A stretch of DNA of 64,000 bases, taken from assembly GCF_015354735.1 (NCBI RefSeq), contig NZ_JACEFJ010000002.1, positions 372,001 through 436,000 of the forward strand, given 5' to 3'. A program made the translations under genes and the position numbers. Origin of the DNA: Pararhodonellum marinum. Its GTDB lineage: Bacteria; Bacteroidota; Bacteroidia; Cytophagales; Cyclobacteriaceae. Of the stretch, positions 25,306 through 34,148 are shown piece after piece. Below the pieces are notes generated by a model. That model was given only the letters and a program-made list of their open reading frames with translations, did no database searches and was not told the origin of the DNA. How positions within the stretch are numbered: the first letter of the stretch is position 1; every line of letters begins with the position of its first letter.

Positions 25306-26127
25306 ATGAGAAAGTCTCAGATCCTTCTGTTGGTCCTTGCCGTAACAATGGTCGTGGTGCTTTTTGCACTGCCCACCGTGGTAGTAGACAATGATGAGGG
25401 CAATACCAACTTTGAAGAGACATCTGGGACACCATCTGCACAAGAAACCCCTGATATTCATGACAGCCCTTTACCCGAGGGAGCCAGTCAACAGATCAGG
25501 AACTGGAGGAGTGCGATGGAACTGGAAGAAAGTTCAGAAAAATTTGCTACCTTTGCAGATTCCATTGCCTCACAATATGCCAGCGCTGGTAAATTTGACA
25601 GTTCTGCCTATTATTATGGCCTTACTGCTGAAAAATTTCCTCAAATTGAAAATTGGGAAAAAGCCGGAAATGCATATTATGAGGCATTTGGATTTGCATT
25701 GAATGAGGAAAAGGTGGTTTATCTGGCAGGAAAAACCAGGGACTACCTCAATAAAGTTCTGGAAAAAGATCCGGAAAGATTGGATTTAAAGACCAAAGTG
25801 GCCATGACTTATGTTTCCTCATCCAATCCCATGCAGGGTATTACCATGCTCAGGGAGGTGTTGGAACAAGATCCGAGACATGAACTTGCACTTTTCAACA
25901 TGGGTATTCTGTCCATGCAGTCGGGACAATACAAAAGAGCTTCTGAGCGATTTGAGGAACTTGTCGACTATCATCCTGAAAACATGCAGGGGCAGTTTTA
26001 CCTTGGAGTAAGTTACTTTGAATCCAAACAAAAAAACAAAGCAAAAAAACAGTTTCAAAAAGTGAAAGACTTGACGCAAGATCCTATGATTTTGACCAGT
26101 GTCGATAACTATTTGCAACAACTATAG
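25306..26127 (+). CDS. membrane-anchored tetratricopeptide-repeat protein
   Basis: Protein of 273 residues with one N-terminal hydrophobic segment (about 5-27) acting as a signal anchor, an acidic Ser/Thr/Pro-rich linker to about 60, and then TPR-like helical pairs to the end, clearest at about 170-265 (MLREVLEQDPRHELALFNMGILSMQSGQYKRASERFEEL and the next repeat). It begins 21 bp after hup and precedes the small ribosomal-protein gene. TPR proteins are scaffolds; the partner is unknown. The periplasmic orientation of the TPR domain is inferred from the anchor. Confidence 0.82.
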   Translation: MRKSQILLLVLAVTMVVVLFALPTVVVDNDEGNTNFEETSGTPSAQETPDIHDSPLPEGASQQIRNWRSAMELEESSEKFATFADSIASQYASAGKFDSSAYYYGLTAEKFPQIENWEKAGNAYYEAFGFALNEEKVVYLAGKTRDYLNKVLEKDPERLDLKTKVAMTYVSSSNPMQGITMLREVLEQDPRHELALFNMGILSMQSGQYKRASERFEELVDYHPENMQGQFYLGVSYFESKQKNKAKKQFQKVKDLTQDPMILTSVDNYLQQL

Positions 26128-26157
26128 AATATTTGTTCCACTCTAAATGATAACATT

Positions 26158-26247
26158 ATGCCTTGCGGTAAAAAAAGAAAAAGACATAAGATCGCTACGC
26201 ACAAGCGTAAGAAAAGACTGAGAAAAAACAGACATAAGAAGAAGTAA
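26158..26247 (+). CDS. bS22/mS38-like small ribosomal protein (AURKAIP1/COX24 domain)
   Basis: Tiny, extremely basic protein of 29 residues: MPCGKKRKRHKIATHKRKKR, then LRKNRHKKK. More than half the residues are Lys, Arg or His. It belongs to a family conserved in Bacteroidota and related to the C-terminal domain of mitochondrial mS38 (AURKAIP1/COX24) and to mycobacterial bS22, small-subunit ribosomal proteins near the decoding site. It is shorter than most gene-calling cut-offs and easily missed. It lies 30 bp after the TPR gene. Its last codons form the 5' arm of a terminator hairpin. Confidence 0.85.
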   Translation: MPCGKKRKRHKIATHKRKKRLRKNRHKKK

Positions 26248-26263
26248 TTCACTTCTTCTTTTT
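26238..26263 (+). terminator. intrinsic terminator overlapping the small ribosomal gene
   Basis: Stem GAAGAAGT/ACTTCTTC (26238-26245 and 26251-26258), loop AATTC, followed by five T and, after GAG, four more. The 5' arm includes the final Lys codons and the first base of the stop codon. Confidence 0.7.
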
Positions 26264-26294
26264 GAGTTTTTACTAAACGTTCATTAACATAAAA

Positions 26295-26307
26295 AAGGAG
26301 ACCTTTG
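26295..26307 (+). promoter_or_regulatory. strong Shine-Dalgarno before the RNase G TTG start
   Basis: AAGGAG (26295-26300), 4 nt, then TTG (26305-26307). This spacing is short to normal for an SD. Most genes in the window lack any SD, as expected for Bacteroidota, where the anti-SD is sequestered, so this site is an exception and also supports the TTG start. Confidence 0.6.
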
Positions 26308-27876
26308 AGTACTGAATTATTAATCGATTCTGCTCAAAACGGAGGTCGAATCGCCCTGCTGAAAAACAAGAGTTTGGTGGAGCTCCACTCCAACGGAGAG
26401 GACAACAAATTCAAAGTCGGGGATATTTATTTGGGAACTGTCCGCAAAATAGTCAATGGACTAAATGCGGCATTCATCGACCTGGGTTACGAAAAAGATG
26501 CATTTCTGCATTATCAGGACCTGGGCCCCCAATTCAATAGCCTCAACAAATTCACCAAGCAAGTGCGTAATAACAATTACGCCAGTTATAATTTAAAGGG
26601 GTTTTCAACTGAACCTGAAATAGAAAAACTGGGGAAGATTTCTTCCACACTTTCTAAGAACAACCAAATCTTGGTTCAGATTGTCAAGGAGCCAATTTCT
26701 ACAAAAGGCCCCAGACTTTCCTGTGAGCTCTCCTTAGCCGGTCGTTATCTGGTATTGGTGCCCTTTTCCAACGCTGTCAATGTATCTAAAAAGATCAGAA
26801 GTGCAGAAGAAAGAAGAAGGCTTGCCCGCTTGATCACCTCCATCAAACCCGAAAATTTCGGTGTCATCATTAGAACCGTTGCAGAAGGCCAGTCCGTTAC
26901 TGAACTGGACAAAGATCTGCGAAACCTGGTGACCACTTGGGAAGATGGCATGAAAAAGCTGGCCAAAGCCAAAAGCAGGGACAAGGTAATAGGAGAAATG
27001 AGTATGGCATCCTCCATCATAAGGGACCTACTCAACGAATCATTCGATGCAATCACCGTAGAGGATGAATTAACGCATGATCAGATCAAATCTTACATAA
27101 GATCGATCGCCCCAGAAAAAGAAAAAATTGTTAAGCTTTACAACGGTAAAGCAAAGCTCTTTGAAAGTTTTGGAATTGAAAAGCAAATCAAAAGCTTGTT
27201 TGGACAAACCATTAGCCTACCTCAGGGAGGCTATGTGATCATTGAACATACTGAAGCGCTACACGTAGTAGACGTCAACAGTGGCAATAAATCCAATCAA
27301 GAAAGCGACCAAGAGAATACAGCTTTAAAAACAAACTTGGTAGCTGTCAAAGAAATTGCCAGACAACTTAGACTCCGGGATATGGGAGGCATCATTGTCA
27401 TTGACTTCATAGATATGAAAAAGGCCGAAAACAAAAAGGTCATTTTTGAAGCCATGAAAAATGAAATGAGATCCGACCGGTCCAAGAATACGGTTTTGCC
27501 CTTAACCAAATTTGGTTTGATGCAGATCACCCGTCAAAGGGTAAGACCGGAAGTCAACATTGTAACAAAAGAAACCTGCCCTTCCTGCAACGGAACAGGC
27601 AAGATTCAAGCTTCCATTTTGGTGGCTGACAAGTTGGAAAAAGACCTGGAGCACATTGCAGTAAACCAAAATCTTTCAAGCATAAAAATCGGACTTCATC
27701 CATACCTGCATGCCTACTTTTCAAGTGGCATCATTTCGAAAAGAGTCCAATGGTTTTTTAAATATTTCAAGTGGGTAAAACTGATCCCCGATTCATCTCT
27801 GCCTGTGACGGAGTATAAATTCCTGGACGATTCCGGAGAAGAAATAGAACTTAATGTGAAAAGCGAAACCGAATAG
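26305..27876 (+). CDS. rng: ribonuclease G/E family endoribonuclease
   Basis: Single-strand-specific endoribonuclease for rRNA maturation and mRNA turnover. The 523 residues match RNase G length. Domains: S1 RNA-binding insert about 38-130, 5' sensor and RNase H-like part including SAEERRRLARLI near 165, and the DNase-I-like catalytic core with VDVNSG near 325 and DFIDM near 370 providing the Mg-binding acidic residues. CPSCNGTG near 430 is the Zn-link that joins subunits. No degradosome scaffold tail is present. TTG start with an SD 4 nt upstream. Confidence 0.94.
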   Translation: MSTELLIDSAQNGGRIALLKNKSLVELHSNGEDNKFKVGDIYLGTVRKIVNGLNAAFIDLGYEKDAFLHYQDLGPQFNSLNKFTKQVRNNNYASYNLKGFSTEPEIEKLGKISSTLSKNNQILVQIVKEPISTKGPRLSCELSLAGRYLVLVPFSNAVNVSKKIRSAEERRRLARLITSIKPENFGVIIRTVAEGQSVTELDKDLRNLVTTWEDGMKKLAKAKSRDKVIGEMSMASSIIRDLLNESFDAITVEDELTHDQIKSYIRSIAPEKEKIVKLYNGKAKLFESFGIEKQIKSLFGQTISLPQGGYVIIEHTEALHVVDVNSGNKSNQESDQENTALKTNLVAVKEIARQLRLRDMGGIIVIDFIDMKKAENKKVIFEAMKNEMRSDRSKNTVLPLTKFGLMQITRQRVRPEVNIVTKETCPSCNGTGKIQASILVADKLEKDLEHIAVNQNLSSIKIGLHPYLHAYFSSGIISKRVQWFFKYFKWVKLIPDSSLPVTEYKFLDDSGEEIELNVKSETE

Positions 27877-27890
27877 GTTTCGCTTTTTTT
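27861..27890 (+). terminator. intrinsic terminator overlapping the rng stop codon
   Basis: 10-bp stem AAGCGAAACC/GGTTTCGCTT (27861-27870 and 27876-27885), loop GAATA, T-run to 27890. The rng TAG (27874-27876) lies between the arms and the T-run reaches the stop of the convergent SIMPL gene. Confidence 0.85.
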
Positions 27891-28623
27891 ATCTCACCGT
27901 ATAGCTCAATCGCATGGTAATGGATGCGGTTTTTTCTTTCGAGGAAGTGTTGAAGGTACCACCCCAAGAGTAATCCTCATTGGAATTTTGACCTGTGATC
28001 TGGAAAATTCCCATATTGGCCGAGATCAGTTTTCCCAATTTTGAATTGGCGTTTTCTGCAATTTTTTCTGCCCTTATCCGGGCATCCTCAGTTGCTTTCG
28101 AAATCATCTCAATCTTCAGGTCATCCAATTGGGTATAATAGTACCTAGGTGCCTGTGAGTAGAATTTGACTCCTTGCAAGAGCAGTTCCGTGATTTCCCT
28201 CGAAATGCCTTCTACTTTTTCCACTTCCTTTGACTCTATCTGCAAGGATTGGTTAAGTTGATAACCTAAAAAAGTCTGACCCATGTAATTTCCGCTGCTG
28301 TTGTAGTTTTGTTGGTAAAGGGGATTGGTATTGACCGCCTTAAAAATAATGACTTCCTGCGGAATCCCTTTTTTGATGAGGTAATCAGTTACGGCTTTTC
28401 TGTCTCTTTCCAATTCAGCATAGGCCTGTTGGATTTCCATGTTTTCCCGGCTGAAATTTCCCTCCCATACAATTAGGTCTGACGTAAAATCCTGTTCGCC
28501 CAACCCTGTAACATCAATCGTTCCGGACTTTTGGTTGCGGTTGATGAAGGCATTTCCCAATACCAAAGAGGAGACAATGATGGCTATGGCGAAAATGCCT
28601 GCAGCTAGATTTCTTTGTTTCAT
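27889..28623 (-). CDS. SIMPL domain (DUF541) protein
   Basis: Envelope protein of 244 residues with an N-terminal hydrophobic segment (about 8-28) acting as signal peptide or anchor, then a SIMPL/DUF541 domain. Typical features are IDVTGLGEQDFTSDLIVWEG after the anchor, the central ELLLQGVKFYSQAPRYYYTQLDDLK and the repeated Ala/Arg-rich helix ATEDARIRAEKIAEN. Bacterial homologues such as BP26 are outer-membrane or periplasmic and form ring-like oligomers; the function is unclear. It lies 23 bp downstream of the aminotransferase-fold gene and is likely co-transcribed. Confidence 0.85.
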   Translation of the reverse strand: MKQRNLAAGIFAIAIIVSSLVLGNAFINRNQKSGTIDVTGLGEQDFTSDLIVWEGNFSRENMEIQQAYAELERDRKAVTDYLIKKGIPQEVIIFKAVNTNPLYQQNYNSSGNYMGQTFLGYQLNQSLQIESKEVEKVEGISREITELLLQGVKFYSQAPRYYYTQLDDLKIEMISKATEDARIRAEKIAENANSKLGKLISANMGIFQITGQNSNEDYSWGGTFNTSSKEKTASITMRLSYTVR

Positions 28624-28646
28624 ACGGGTTAAGTTATCGATCGAAT

Positions 28647-29702
28647 TTACATTAAGGAATTCAAAGTTTTTGCCAATTGATATAAATCTTTTTTGGTATG
28701 GTAAGCTGCCAATACAATTCTGTTTATCGTTGGGTCTTTAGGAGAGGGATAGGGGAAAGATGAAACCAAAATTCCGGATTTTTCCAATTCTTCTACCCAA
28801 GCATGTTTCTCAAACCTTATTACAGGATAATTTTCAATATAGGTAAGATGCTGTAGACCCTTGACCGCCTCAAATAAAAAGGCCATGTTGTCCATTAGTT
28901 TTTCCTTTTGGATACGGTATAAACTCAATCCATTCAGAAAAGCAAACAACGGTCCCGGGGAAGGGGGAGAAGCTCCTCTGAAAATGGTCTGCTCTTGCAA
29001 TTTATGGATCAGTTGATGATCTCCACAGATGATGCCTGCCGTAAGGCCAAGCCCCTTGCCCAAAGAACCTGATACCACCAGCCTTAAAGGCAATTTTTTC
29101 CATTGGGCATAAGTGCCAAATAAATCGTCCCCCAACACCCCAAAGGCATGGCTGTCATCCAACAACAGGGTGTATTGGTGGTGTGAAGGTAAATTTTGAA
29201 TCCAGTCAAAATCATGGATTTCAGGTACGAGTGGGTCCACTGCATTGGCCAAAAGGAGGATGTTTTTTTTCGCCAATTTTTCGCAGGTAGCCCTTACTTC
29301 TTCTTTCCATGCAGAAAAAGTGGGCAGGGATGATGGCGAATGTCCGTGAGGAAGAATTGCAGGATGGGTCTGTGGTGCGATAAATATTTCTTCCGCACTA
29401 GCGCTCAGCACATTTGACACCAAATGTCCAGAAAGATACCCACTACTCAGCACCATGGCTTTTTCCGCGCCCGTTTTTTCTTCAAAAAGCCTTTCAATTC
29501 TGTCGTAAAGATCCAATTGTACATTGCTAAACCGACTTGCACCGAAGTTAAGCCCGTACTTTTGAATACCTTCAATCGCCAATTTTTCAATCTCAGCAAC
29601 TGTGCTTGTGCCTAAATAAGCCGTTCCGCTAAAATACAACCATTCCTTTTCTCCGTTGGATATCTTTCGGTCAATTTTATATGGCGTGGATATGTTTATC
29701 AT
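28647..29702 (-). CDS. PLP-dependent alpha-oxoamine synthase-like enzyme (BioF/KBL family)
   Basis: Fold-type I PLP enzyme of 351 residues, slightly short for 8-amino-7-oxononanoate synthase (about 385). Motifs: GASRFSN near 54, LSSGYLSGH near 85, the DDSHAFG segment near 188 with the PLP-binding Asp and His, and SGSLGKGLG near 217 with the probable Schiff-base Lys. It resembles the BioF/KBL/SPT family, but no biotin genes are adjacent and the GTxSKA loop is altered, so a BioF call is only a possibility. 2-amino-3-ketobutyrate CoA ligase or another acyl-CoA condensation is equally open. Confidence 0.72.
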   Translation of the reverse strand: MINISTPYKIDRKISNGEKEWLYFSGTAYLGTSTVAEIEKLAIEGIQKYGLNFGASRFSNVQLDLYDRIERLFEEKTGAEKAMVLSSGYLSGHLVSNVLSASAEEIFIAPQTHPAILPHGHSPSSLPTFSAWKEEVRATCEKLAKKNILLLANAVDPLVPEIHDFDWIQNLPSHHQYTLLLDDSHAFGVLGDDLFGTYAQWKKLPLRLVVSGSLGKGLGLTAGIICGDHQLIHKLQEQTIFRGASPPSPGPLFAFLNGLSLYRIQKEKLMDNMAFLFEAVKGLQHLTYIENYPVIRFEKHAWVEELEKSGILVSSFPYPSPKDPTINRIVLAAYHTKKDLYQLAKTLNSLM

Positions 29703-29815
29703 TATTGTTGCAAAGATTTGGTCTAGCCATTATCGCTGGATCCAAAGATAGAAAATACTTACAAACTGAACCTTGTTTAGTGTCTTCCCGATTTCCATAT
29801 TTGCTTCATTGATTT

Positions 29816-29844
29816 TTTGATCTGAACTAAGATGATTAATTTCG
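29816..29844 (+). promoter_or_regulatory. promoter of ridA
   Basis: TTTG (29816-29819), 17 nt, TAATTTCG (29837-29844, one mismatch to TAnnTTTG). It ends 15 nt before the ridA ATG at 29860. Confidence 0.4.
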
Positions 29845-29859
29845 CAGCAAAAGAAAGCC

Positions 29860-30240
29860 ATGTCTAAAACCATCATTTACTCCAAAGAAGCCCCTGCACC
29901 CATTGGACCTTATAGCCAAGCGGTAAAAGTAGGCAATACCTTGTATGTTTCGGGTCAGATTCCTTTGGATGCAGAATCTGGGGAACTCCTAAATGCCAAC
30001 ATCACCGAAGAAACTCATGCTGTCATGAAAAACCTGGAAGCGGTGCTCAGAGCAGCAGGCTATGGATTTTCTGATGTAGTCAAGTGCAGCATTTTTATAA
30101 GGGACATGGACCAATTTGGTACAATCAATGAAGCTTACGCACAGTATTTCCAAACTGATCCTCCCGCAAGAGAAACAGTAGAAGTGAGTAGACTTCCTAG
30201 AGATGTCAATGTGGAAATATCCTGTGTGGCAGTGAAATAA
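29860..30240 (+). CDS. ridA: RidA-family enamine/imine deaminase
   Basis: Trimeric enzyme of 126 residues that hydrolyses reactive 2-aminoacrylate and other enamines released by PLP enzymes. APAPIGPYSQAV near 12-23, VSGQIPLD near 35-42 and the C-terminal PPARETVEVSRLPRDVNVEISCVA with the catalytic Arg (ARETV, about 107) and final Glu identify the archetypal RidA subfamily. It diverges from the PLP-dependent synthase gene, a plausible but unproven source of such intermediates. Cytoplasmic. Confidence 0.93.
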   Translation: MSKTIIYSKEAPAPIGPYSQAVKVGNTLYVSGQIPLDAESGELLNANITEETHAVMKNLEAVLRAAGYGFSDVVKCSIFIRDMDQFGTINEAYAQYFQTDPPARETVEVSRLPRDVNVEISCVAVK

Positions 30241-30264
30241 CCTAAAAAATATATTTTACAAATC

Positions 30265-30294
30265 AAAAAGGCTAAGGTCAAGTTTCCTTTTTTT
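30265..30294. terminator. weak bidirectional terminator candidate
   Basis: AAAAAGG (30265-30271) can pair with CCTTTTT (30286-30292) across a 14-nt loop, followed by further T. The stem is mostly A-U, so this is a tentative call between convergent ridA and the DUF2867 gene. Confidence 0.35.
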
Positions 30295-30349
30295 AATTCC
30301 CCGACCAATTAAGAAGTAAATTGCCCACTCCCCTTGGAGAATTATTGGG

Positions 30350-30850
30350 TTATGGTTGTTGGGTTAGTTTTTTGGCCAATTGCCCGAAAACCACCCGATG
30401 TACAGGTTTCACCAAATGCCAGTACAGCCTTCCCCATAGTCCCTTTGGGGCAAAATAAACGCTTTGGGTTAGTTGTGAACCGCCTAAAGTTGAATGGATT
30501 TTCCATTCCAGCCAAACTTCCCCGGGGATCTTCATTTCACCTTTGAGCAGCAATGTTTTTTCATCTCGATCTGCCCTGATGACCTTCCAAAAATCAAGTG
30601 GGTCATTCTCTCTTAATTCTGTCGGATGATTCCTTCCCTTTCTATACCCTATTCCACCAAGGCATCGGTCCAAAAACCCTCTGATTTTCCATAAACTGGT
30701 GCCAAAGTACCAACCATTTTCTCCACCTATGGTCCAGATGTTTTCCAAAACCTCCTCTTTTCCAGTTTCAATGGGTCTTTCGTATATTTCAATAAGGCAG
30801 TTTTCTGGGGGAAATTTGTGCATGAATGGATTTTTGATTCCATATCCCAT
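30350..30850 (-). CDS. stand-alone DUF2867 protein
   Basis: Soluble protein of 166 residues matching DUF2867: IWTIGGENGWYFGTSLWKIRGFLDRCLGG near 38-66, RKGRNHP near 69, LRENDPLDFWKVI near 79 and MKIPGEVWLEW near 106. In many bacteria this domain is the C-terminal part of a roughly 480-residue NAD(P)-binding SDR protein; here only this part exists and there is no upstream SDR fragment, so it looks like a genuine short form rather than a truncation. The family resembles START/polyketide-cyclase-like folds, but no activity is known. Only 31 bp separate it from the divergent next gene. Confidence 0.72.
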   Translation of the reverse strand: MGYGIKNPFMHKFPPENCLIEIYERPIETGKEEVLENIWTIGGENGWYFGTSLWKIRGFLDRCLGGIGYRKGRNHPTELRENDPLDFWKVIRADRDEKTLLLKGEMKIPGEVWLEWKIHSTLGGSQLTQSVYFAPKGLWGRLYWHLVKPVHRVVFGQLAKKLTQQP

Positions 30851-30881
30851 AACTTTAAATCCGGTCTACTGTTAGAAATCC

Positions 30882-31367
30882 ATGAATATTTTCCCATATC
30901 AAAGCGAAATTTTGGTTTCCCCTCTTCAACCTGGAAAAATTAAATCTCGCTTGGAAAAAGTTACCTTGAACGTCAATTTTCTGGATATTGAAGCCAGGAA
31001 GGCAAAGGGTCATGTCTTTAATGGAGTAATTCTTGAAAATACCTTTAGGCTTTCGTTGTTCATCGATAAAGCAGATAGTTTCCTGCCACTGATCAAAGGG
31101 AGTATTGAAGCCTCGGAAATGGGTTCTATTCTTTTTATAGAATACCGACTTTTTCCCAGCTCTATTTTTTTCTTGGCATTTTGGAGTTTGGTGACTTTAT
31201 TAATGGCTGCTTTTTTTGGGCTTACAGCAGGTCAGCCTCTATATGCATTCATCAGTTTTTTGGTTGGTTTAGGCAATTATTTTTTTGCGTGGAGCCATTT
31301 TCGAAGGAAGACCAGGCGGTCACAATTAATTTTTCACGAATTATTGGAAACGGAGATAAAGGATTAA
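30882..31367 (+). CDS. hypothetical membrane protein
   Basis: Unrecognised 161-residue protein. Residues 1-90 form a soluble beta-rich part with repeated hydrophobic strands (FRLSLFI, SILFIEYRLF). Two hydrophobic segments follow at about 94-112 and 116-136, then a basic tail (HFRRKTRRSQLIFHELLETEIKD) that is presumably cytoplasmic. The arrangement recalls YcxB-like proteins, but I see no defining motif. It precedes fumC by 70 bp and could share its transcript. No function is inferred. Confidence 0.6.
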   Translation: MNIFPYQSEILVSPLQPGKIKSRLEKVTLNVNFLDIEARKAKGHVFNGVILENTFRLSLFIDKADSFLPLIKGSIEASEMGSILFIEYRLFPSSIFFLAFWSLVTLLMAAFFGLTAGQPLYAFISFLVGLGNYFFAWSHFRRKTRRSQLIFHELLETEIKD

Positions 31368-31437
31368 ACAGTAAAATTCTATGGATTAAAGTTGGTTGGT
31401 GGTAATTTAGCAGGGAAAAAATAACCAACAAATCAAT

Positions 31438-32841
31438 ATGAGCATAAGAATTGAAAAAGATACCATGGGGCCGGTAGAGGTTCCTGCTGACAAGTATTGG
31501 GGTGCACAGACCCAAAGGTCAATCAACAATTTTAAAATAGGCGGTACCAGGAACCAAATGCCAATAGAGATCATCCGTGCTTTTGCCATACTCAAAAAAT
31601 CCGCAGCCTTAACCAATGCCGAACTTGGTGTTTTAGAACAGGATAAGGCAGATATCATTGCCAAGGTTTGTGATGAGATTCTGGAAGGTAAACATGATGA
31701 TCAATTTCCTCTTGTCATATGGCAGACTGGTTCTGGCACGCAATCCAACATGAATTCCAATGAGGTAATAGCTTATAGGGCACATGTACTTTTAGGAGGA
31801 AGTCTGGAAGATGCCAAGAAAAAAATTCATCCCAATGATGATGTAAATAAATCCCAATCCTCCAATGATACTTTTCCCACGGCCATGCACATTGCGGCAT
31901 ATAAGATGGTCATGGAAACTACGATTCCGGGAGTGACCAAATTAAGGGATACCTTAAAGTCAAAATCTGTGGAATTTATGGAGGTGGTAAAAATCGGACG
32001 AACGCATTTCATGGATGCCACACCGCTTACTTTAGGCCAGGAATTTTCTGGTTATGTAGCTCAGTTGGACCATGGCCTAAAGGCATTAAAAAATACATTG
32101 GATCATCTGTCGGAACTGGCTCTAGGTGGAACCGCAGTAGGTACTGGTCTCAATACACCCAAAGGATATGCGGAAATGGTGGCCAAGAAAATAGCTGAAT
32201 TCTCTGGACAGCCTTTGGTGACAGCGCCCAATAAATTTGAAGCCCTTGCCGCGCATGATGCCATCGTCGAAACCCACGGTGCCCTCAAACAGTTGGCGGT
32301 GAGTTTGATGAAAATCGCCAATGACATCAGAATGTTGTCCTCAGGCCCTAGGTCCGGAATAGGTGAGATTCTGATTCCTGAAAATGAACCAGGCTCTTCT
32401 ATCATGCCGGGAAAAGTCAACCCTACCCAGGTAGAGGCCATGACCATGGTCTGCGCACAGGTGATGGGCAATGATGTGGCAGTTTCTATAGGAGGATCTA
32501 ATGGTCATTTTGAATTGAACGTTTTTAAACCCATGATGGTGAACAACCTCCTGCAATCGGCGCGTTTGTTGGGTGATGCTTGTGTTTCTTTCAATGACAA
32601 TTGCGCTGTGGGGATTGAACCCAATGTCGCATTTATAAAAAGGCACCTAGAAAATTCATTGATGCTGGTTACTGCGCTAAACCCACACATTGGTTATGAA
32701 AATGCAGCGGCTATCGCAAAAAAAGCGCACAAAGAAGGAACTAGTTTGAGGGAGGCAGCATTGGATTTGGGATTGCTAACCAATGATCAATTTGATGAAT
32801 GGGTAAAACCTGAGGACATGATTGGGGGTCTCAAAACTTAA
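31438..32841 (+). CDS. fumC: fumarate hydratase class II
   Basis: Cofactor-free TCA-cycle enzyme interconverting fumarate and malate. The 467 residues match class II fumarases. The superfamily signature [13 protein letters not shown] near 317 contains the mobile catalytic loop with its Ser, and [14 protein letters not shown] near 98 and [21 protein letters not shown] near 184 are the other two conserved regions, the latter with the catalytic His. Unlike class I enzymes it needs no Fe-S cluster and is oxygen-stable. It is followed by a strong terminator. Confidence 0.97.
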   Translation: MSIRIEKDTMGPVEVPADKYWGAQTQRSINNFKIGGTRNQMPIEIIRAFAILKKSAALTNAELGVLEQDKADIIAKVCDEILEGKHDDQFPLVIWQTGSGTQSNMNSNEVIAYRAHVLLGGSLEDAKKKIHPNDDVNKSQSSNDTFPTAMHIAAYKMVMETTIPGVTKLRDTLKSKSVEFMEVVKIGRTHFMDATPLTLGQEFSGYVAQLDHGLKALKNTLDHLSELALGGTAVGTGLNTPKGYAEMVAKKIAEFSGQPLVTAPNKFEALAAHDAIVETHGALKQLAVSLMKIANDIRMLSSGPRSGIGEILIPENEPGSSIMPGKVNPTQVEAMTMVCAQVMGNDVAVSIGGSNGHFELNVFKPMMVNNLLQSARLLGDACVSFNDNCAVGIEPNVAFIKRHLENSLMLVTALNPHIGYENAAAIAKKAHKEGTSLREAALDLGLLTNDQFDEWVKPEDMIGGLKT

Positions 32842-32881
32842 TATTGAACAAAATTTCAAAAAATTTAAGCTAAGTTACAGG

Positions 32882-32930
32882 AAATCAGGTCGCTCTAAAT
32901 CAAGGAATTGGAGCGACCTGATTTTCTTTT
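32882..32930 (+). terminator. intrinsic terminator of fumC
   Basis: Stem AAATCAGGTCGCTC/GAGCGACCTGATTT (32882-32895 and 32911-32924) of 14 bp, extendable by three pairs into the loop, followed by TTTTCTTTT. This is the strongest hairpin in the window. Confidence 0.88.
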
Positions 32931-33043
32931 AAAAAACATTTCTGTATATTCTAAATAATTTTTGTTTAATTCGTAAATCTGATTTAGATTTTTGTATTTT
33001 AGACGGTATAAATGGGAAAACTTATAAATTCGACAAATCACTT

Positions 33044-34045
33044 ATGACCCACTGTAAGTTTTTAGTAGTGTTATTTTTGATAGCCACAATGGTAGTTTCT
33101 TTTCAGGCTCAGGCACAAATGACCAAACAAGAAAAAAAAGCACTCAAATGGGAATTATTCAGATTGTCAGTAGAGGAGTACCAGCAACTTAAGCAAGAAC
33201 ATGCCCGCTATTCAAGCAAGGCTGATTCATTGTCGACGGCAGCCGAAGATCTTTCCGAAAATATGGCTGAAAGAGATACTGAGTTGGAGGAATTACGGAC
33301 AAAAGTTAGTCAGCTTGAGAGAAAAATCAAAGATCAGGAAGAGTTGATATATACCGGTGACCCCGAAGAGTTTGCCGATAATTTTGTTATGATCAGAAAG
33401 GAAAATCAATTGCAACGACAGCAATCCGATTCAATTTCCTCGATGAATTCCATAATGAAAAAGGAATTGAATGAAAAAACAAACCAAGTAGTGGACTTGA
33501 AGTTTGAACTTGGCAAATTGAGGGCTCAACTTGACGGTTCTGATATCGTTCAGGAAACAGGTGAGGTGCTTACAGCAGAGCAATACGAAGACATTAAGGA
33601 GCAAAGTACGGATATCCAAGAGAAAACAGCAGCCATGGAAGCCATGATTACAACTTTGCGCAAGGATTTGGTGGCTAAAGATGAAGAAATTGCCAAACTA
33701 AGGGCTGACCTTTCAAGGCTCGAAAGTTCTGTTGCTGAGCGTCGACCTGAAGGAATTACCGTTGAATCTGATGATTCTTGGAAAGACGGTATCCTCTTCA
33801 GGGTTCAGATCGGGGCGTATAAAGATTATGATTTTTCCAGTGTAGTAGGCAGCGCACCCGACCTTAACGTTGAGGAGGTGGATGGCCTTAAACAATACAC
33901 AGCCGGTAATTTTCGGGACTATGATGAAGCCAACCTACTTAAAAAGCACCTGAGGAAAGTAGGAGTCAGTGATGCCTGGATTGTTTCATATAAAGACGGC
34001 AACAGAGTGCCTCTCAAAGATGTGTTAAACAAAGTCTTGGAATGA
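33044..34045 (+). CDS. coiled-coil envelope protein with SPOR-like C-terminus
   Basis: Exported protein of 333 residues. A signal peptide (1-25, ending AQAQ) is followed by heptad-rich coiled coil at about 50-235 with many Glu, Lys, Leu and Gln, interrupted near 110 and 170. Residues about 250-325 (ILFRVQIGAYKDYD, LKQYTAGNFRDYDEANLLKKHLRKVGV, DAWIVSYKDG) form a SPOR-like unit, which in other proteins binds denuded peptidoglycan. Annotators often name similar proteins ezrin/radixin/moesin-like because of the coiled coil; I see no true ERM domain. Likely periplasmic and cell-wall associated. Confidence 0.72.
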   Translation: MTHCKFLVVLFLIATMVVSFQAQAQMTKQEKKALKWELFRLSVEEYQQLKQEHARYSSKADSLSTAAEDLSENMAERDTELEELRTKVSQLERKIKDQEELIYTGDPEEFADNFVMIRKENQLQRQQSDSISSMNSIMKKELNEKTNQVVDLKFELGKLRAQLDGSDIVQETGEVLTAEQYEDIKEQSTDIQEKTAAMEAMITTLRKDLVAKDEEIAKLRADLSRLESSVAERRPEGITVESDDSWKDGILFRVQIGAYKDYDFSSVVGSAPDLNVEEVDGLKQYTAGNFRDYDEANLLKKHLRKVGVSDAWIVSYKDGNRVPLKDVLNKVLE

Positions 34046-34148
34046 TTCAAGTTTTTTTCCGAGAGATACTTGTTTATACACAACTAGTCCTTAAATAATA
34101 AAACAGAATTTTACCTAAGATGTGGCCAAGTTTAGTAATTTAGCCATT

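Noticed and set aside
28647-29702. Biotin synthesis gene bioF
   Set aside because: Family similarity only; no biotin genes nearby and a changed Lys loop, so no symbol was given.
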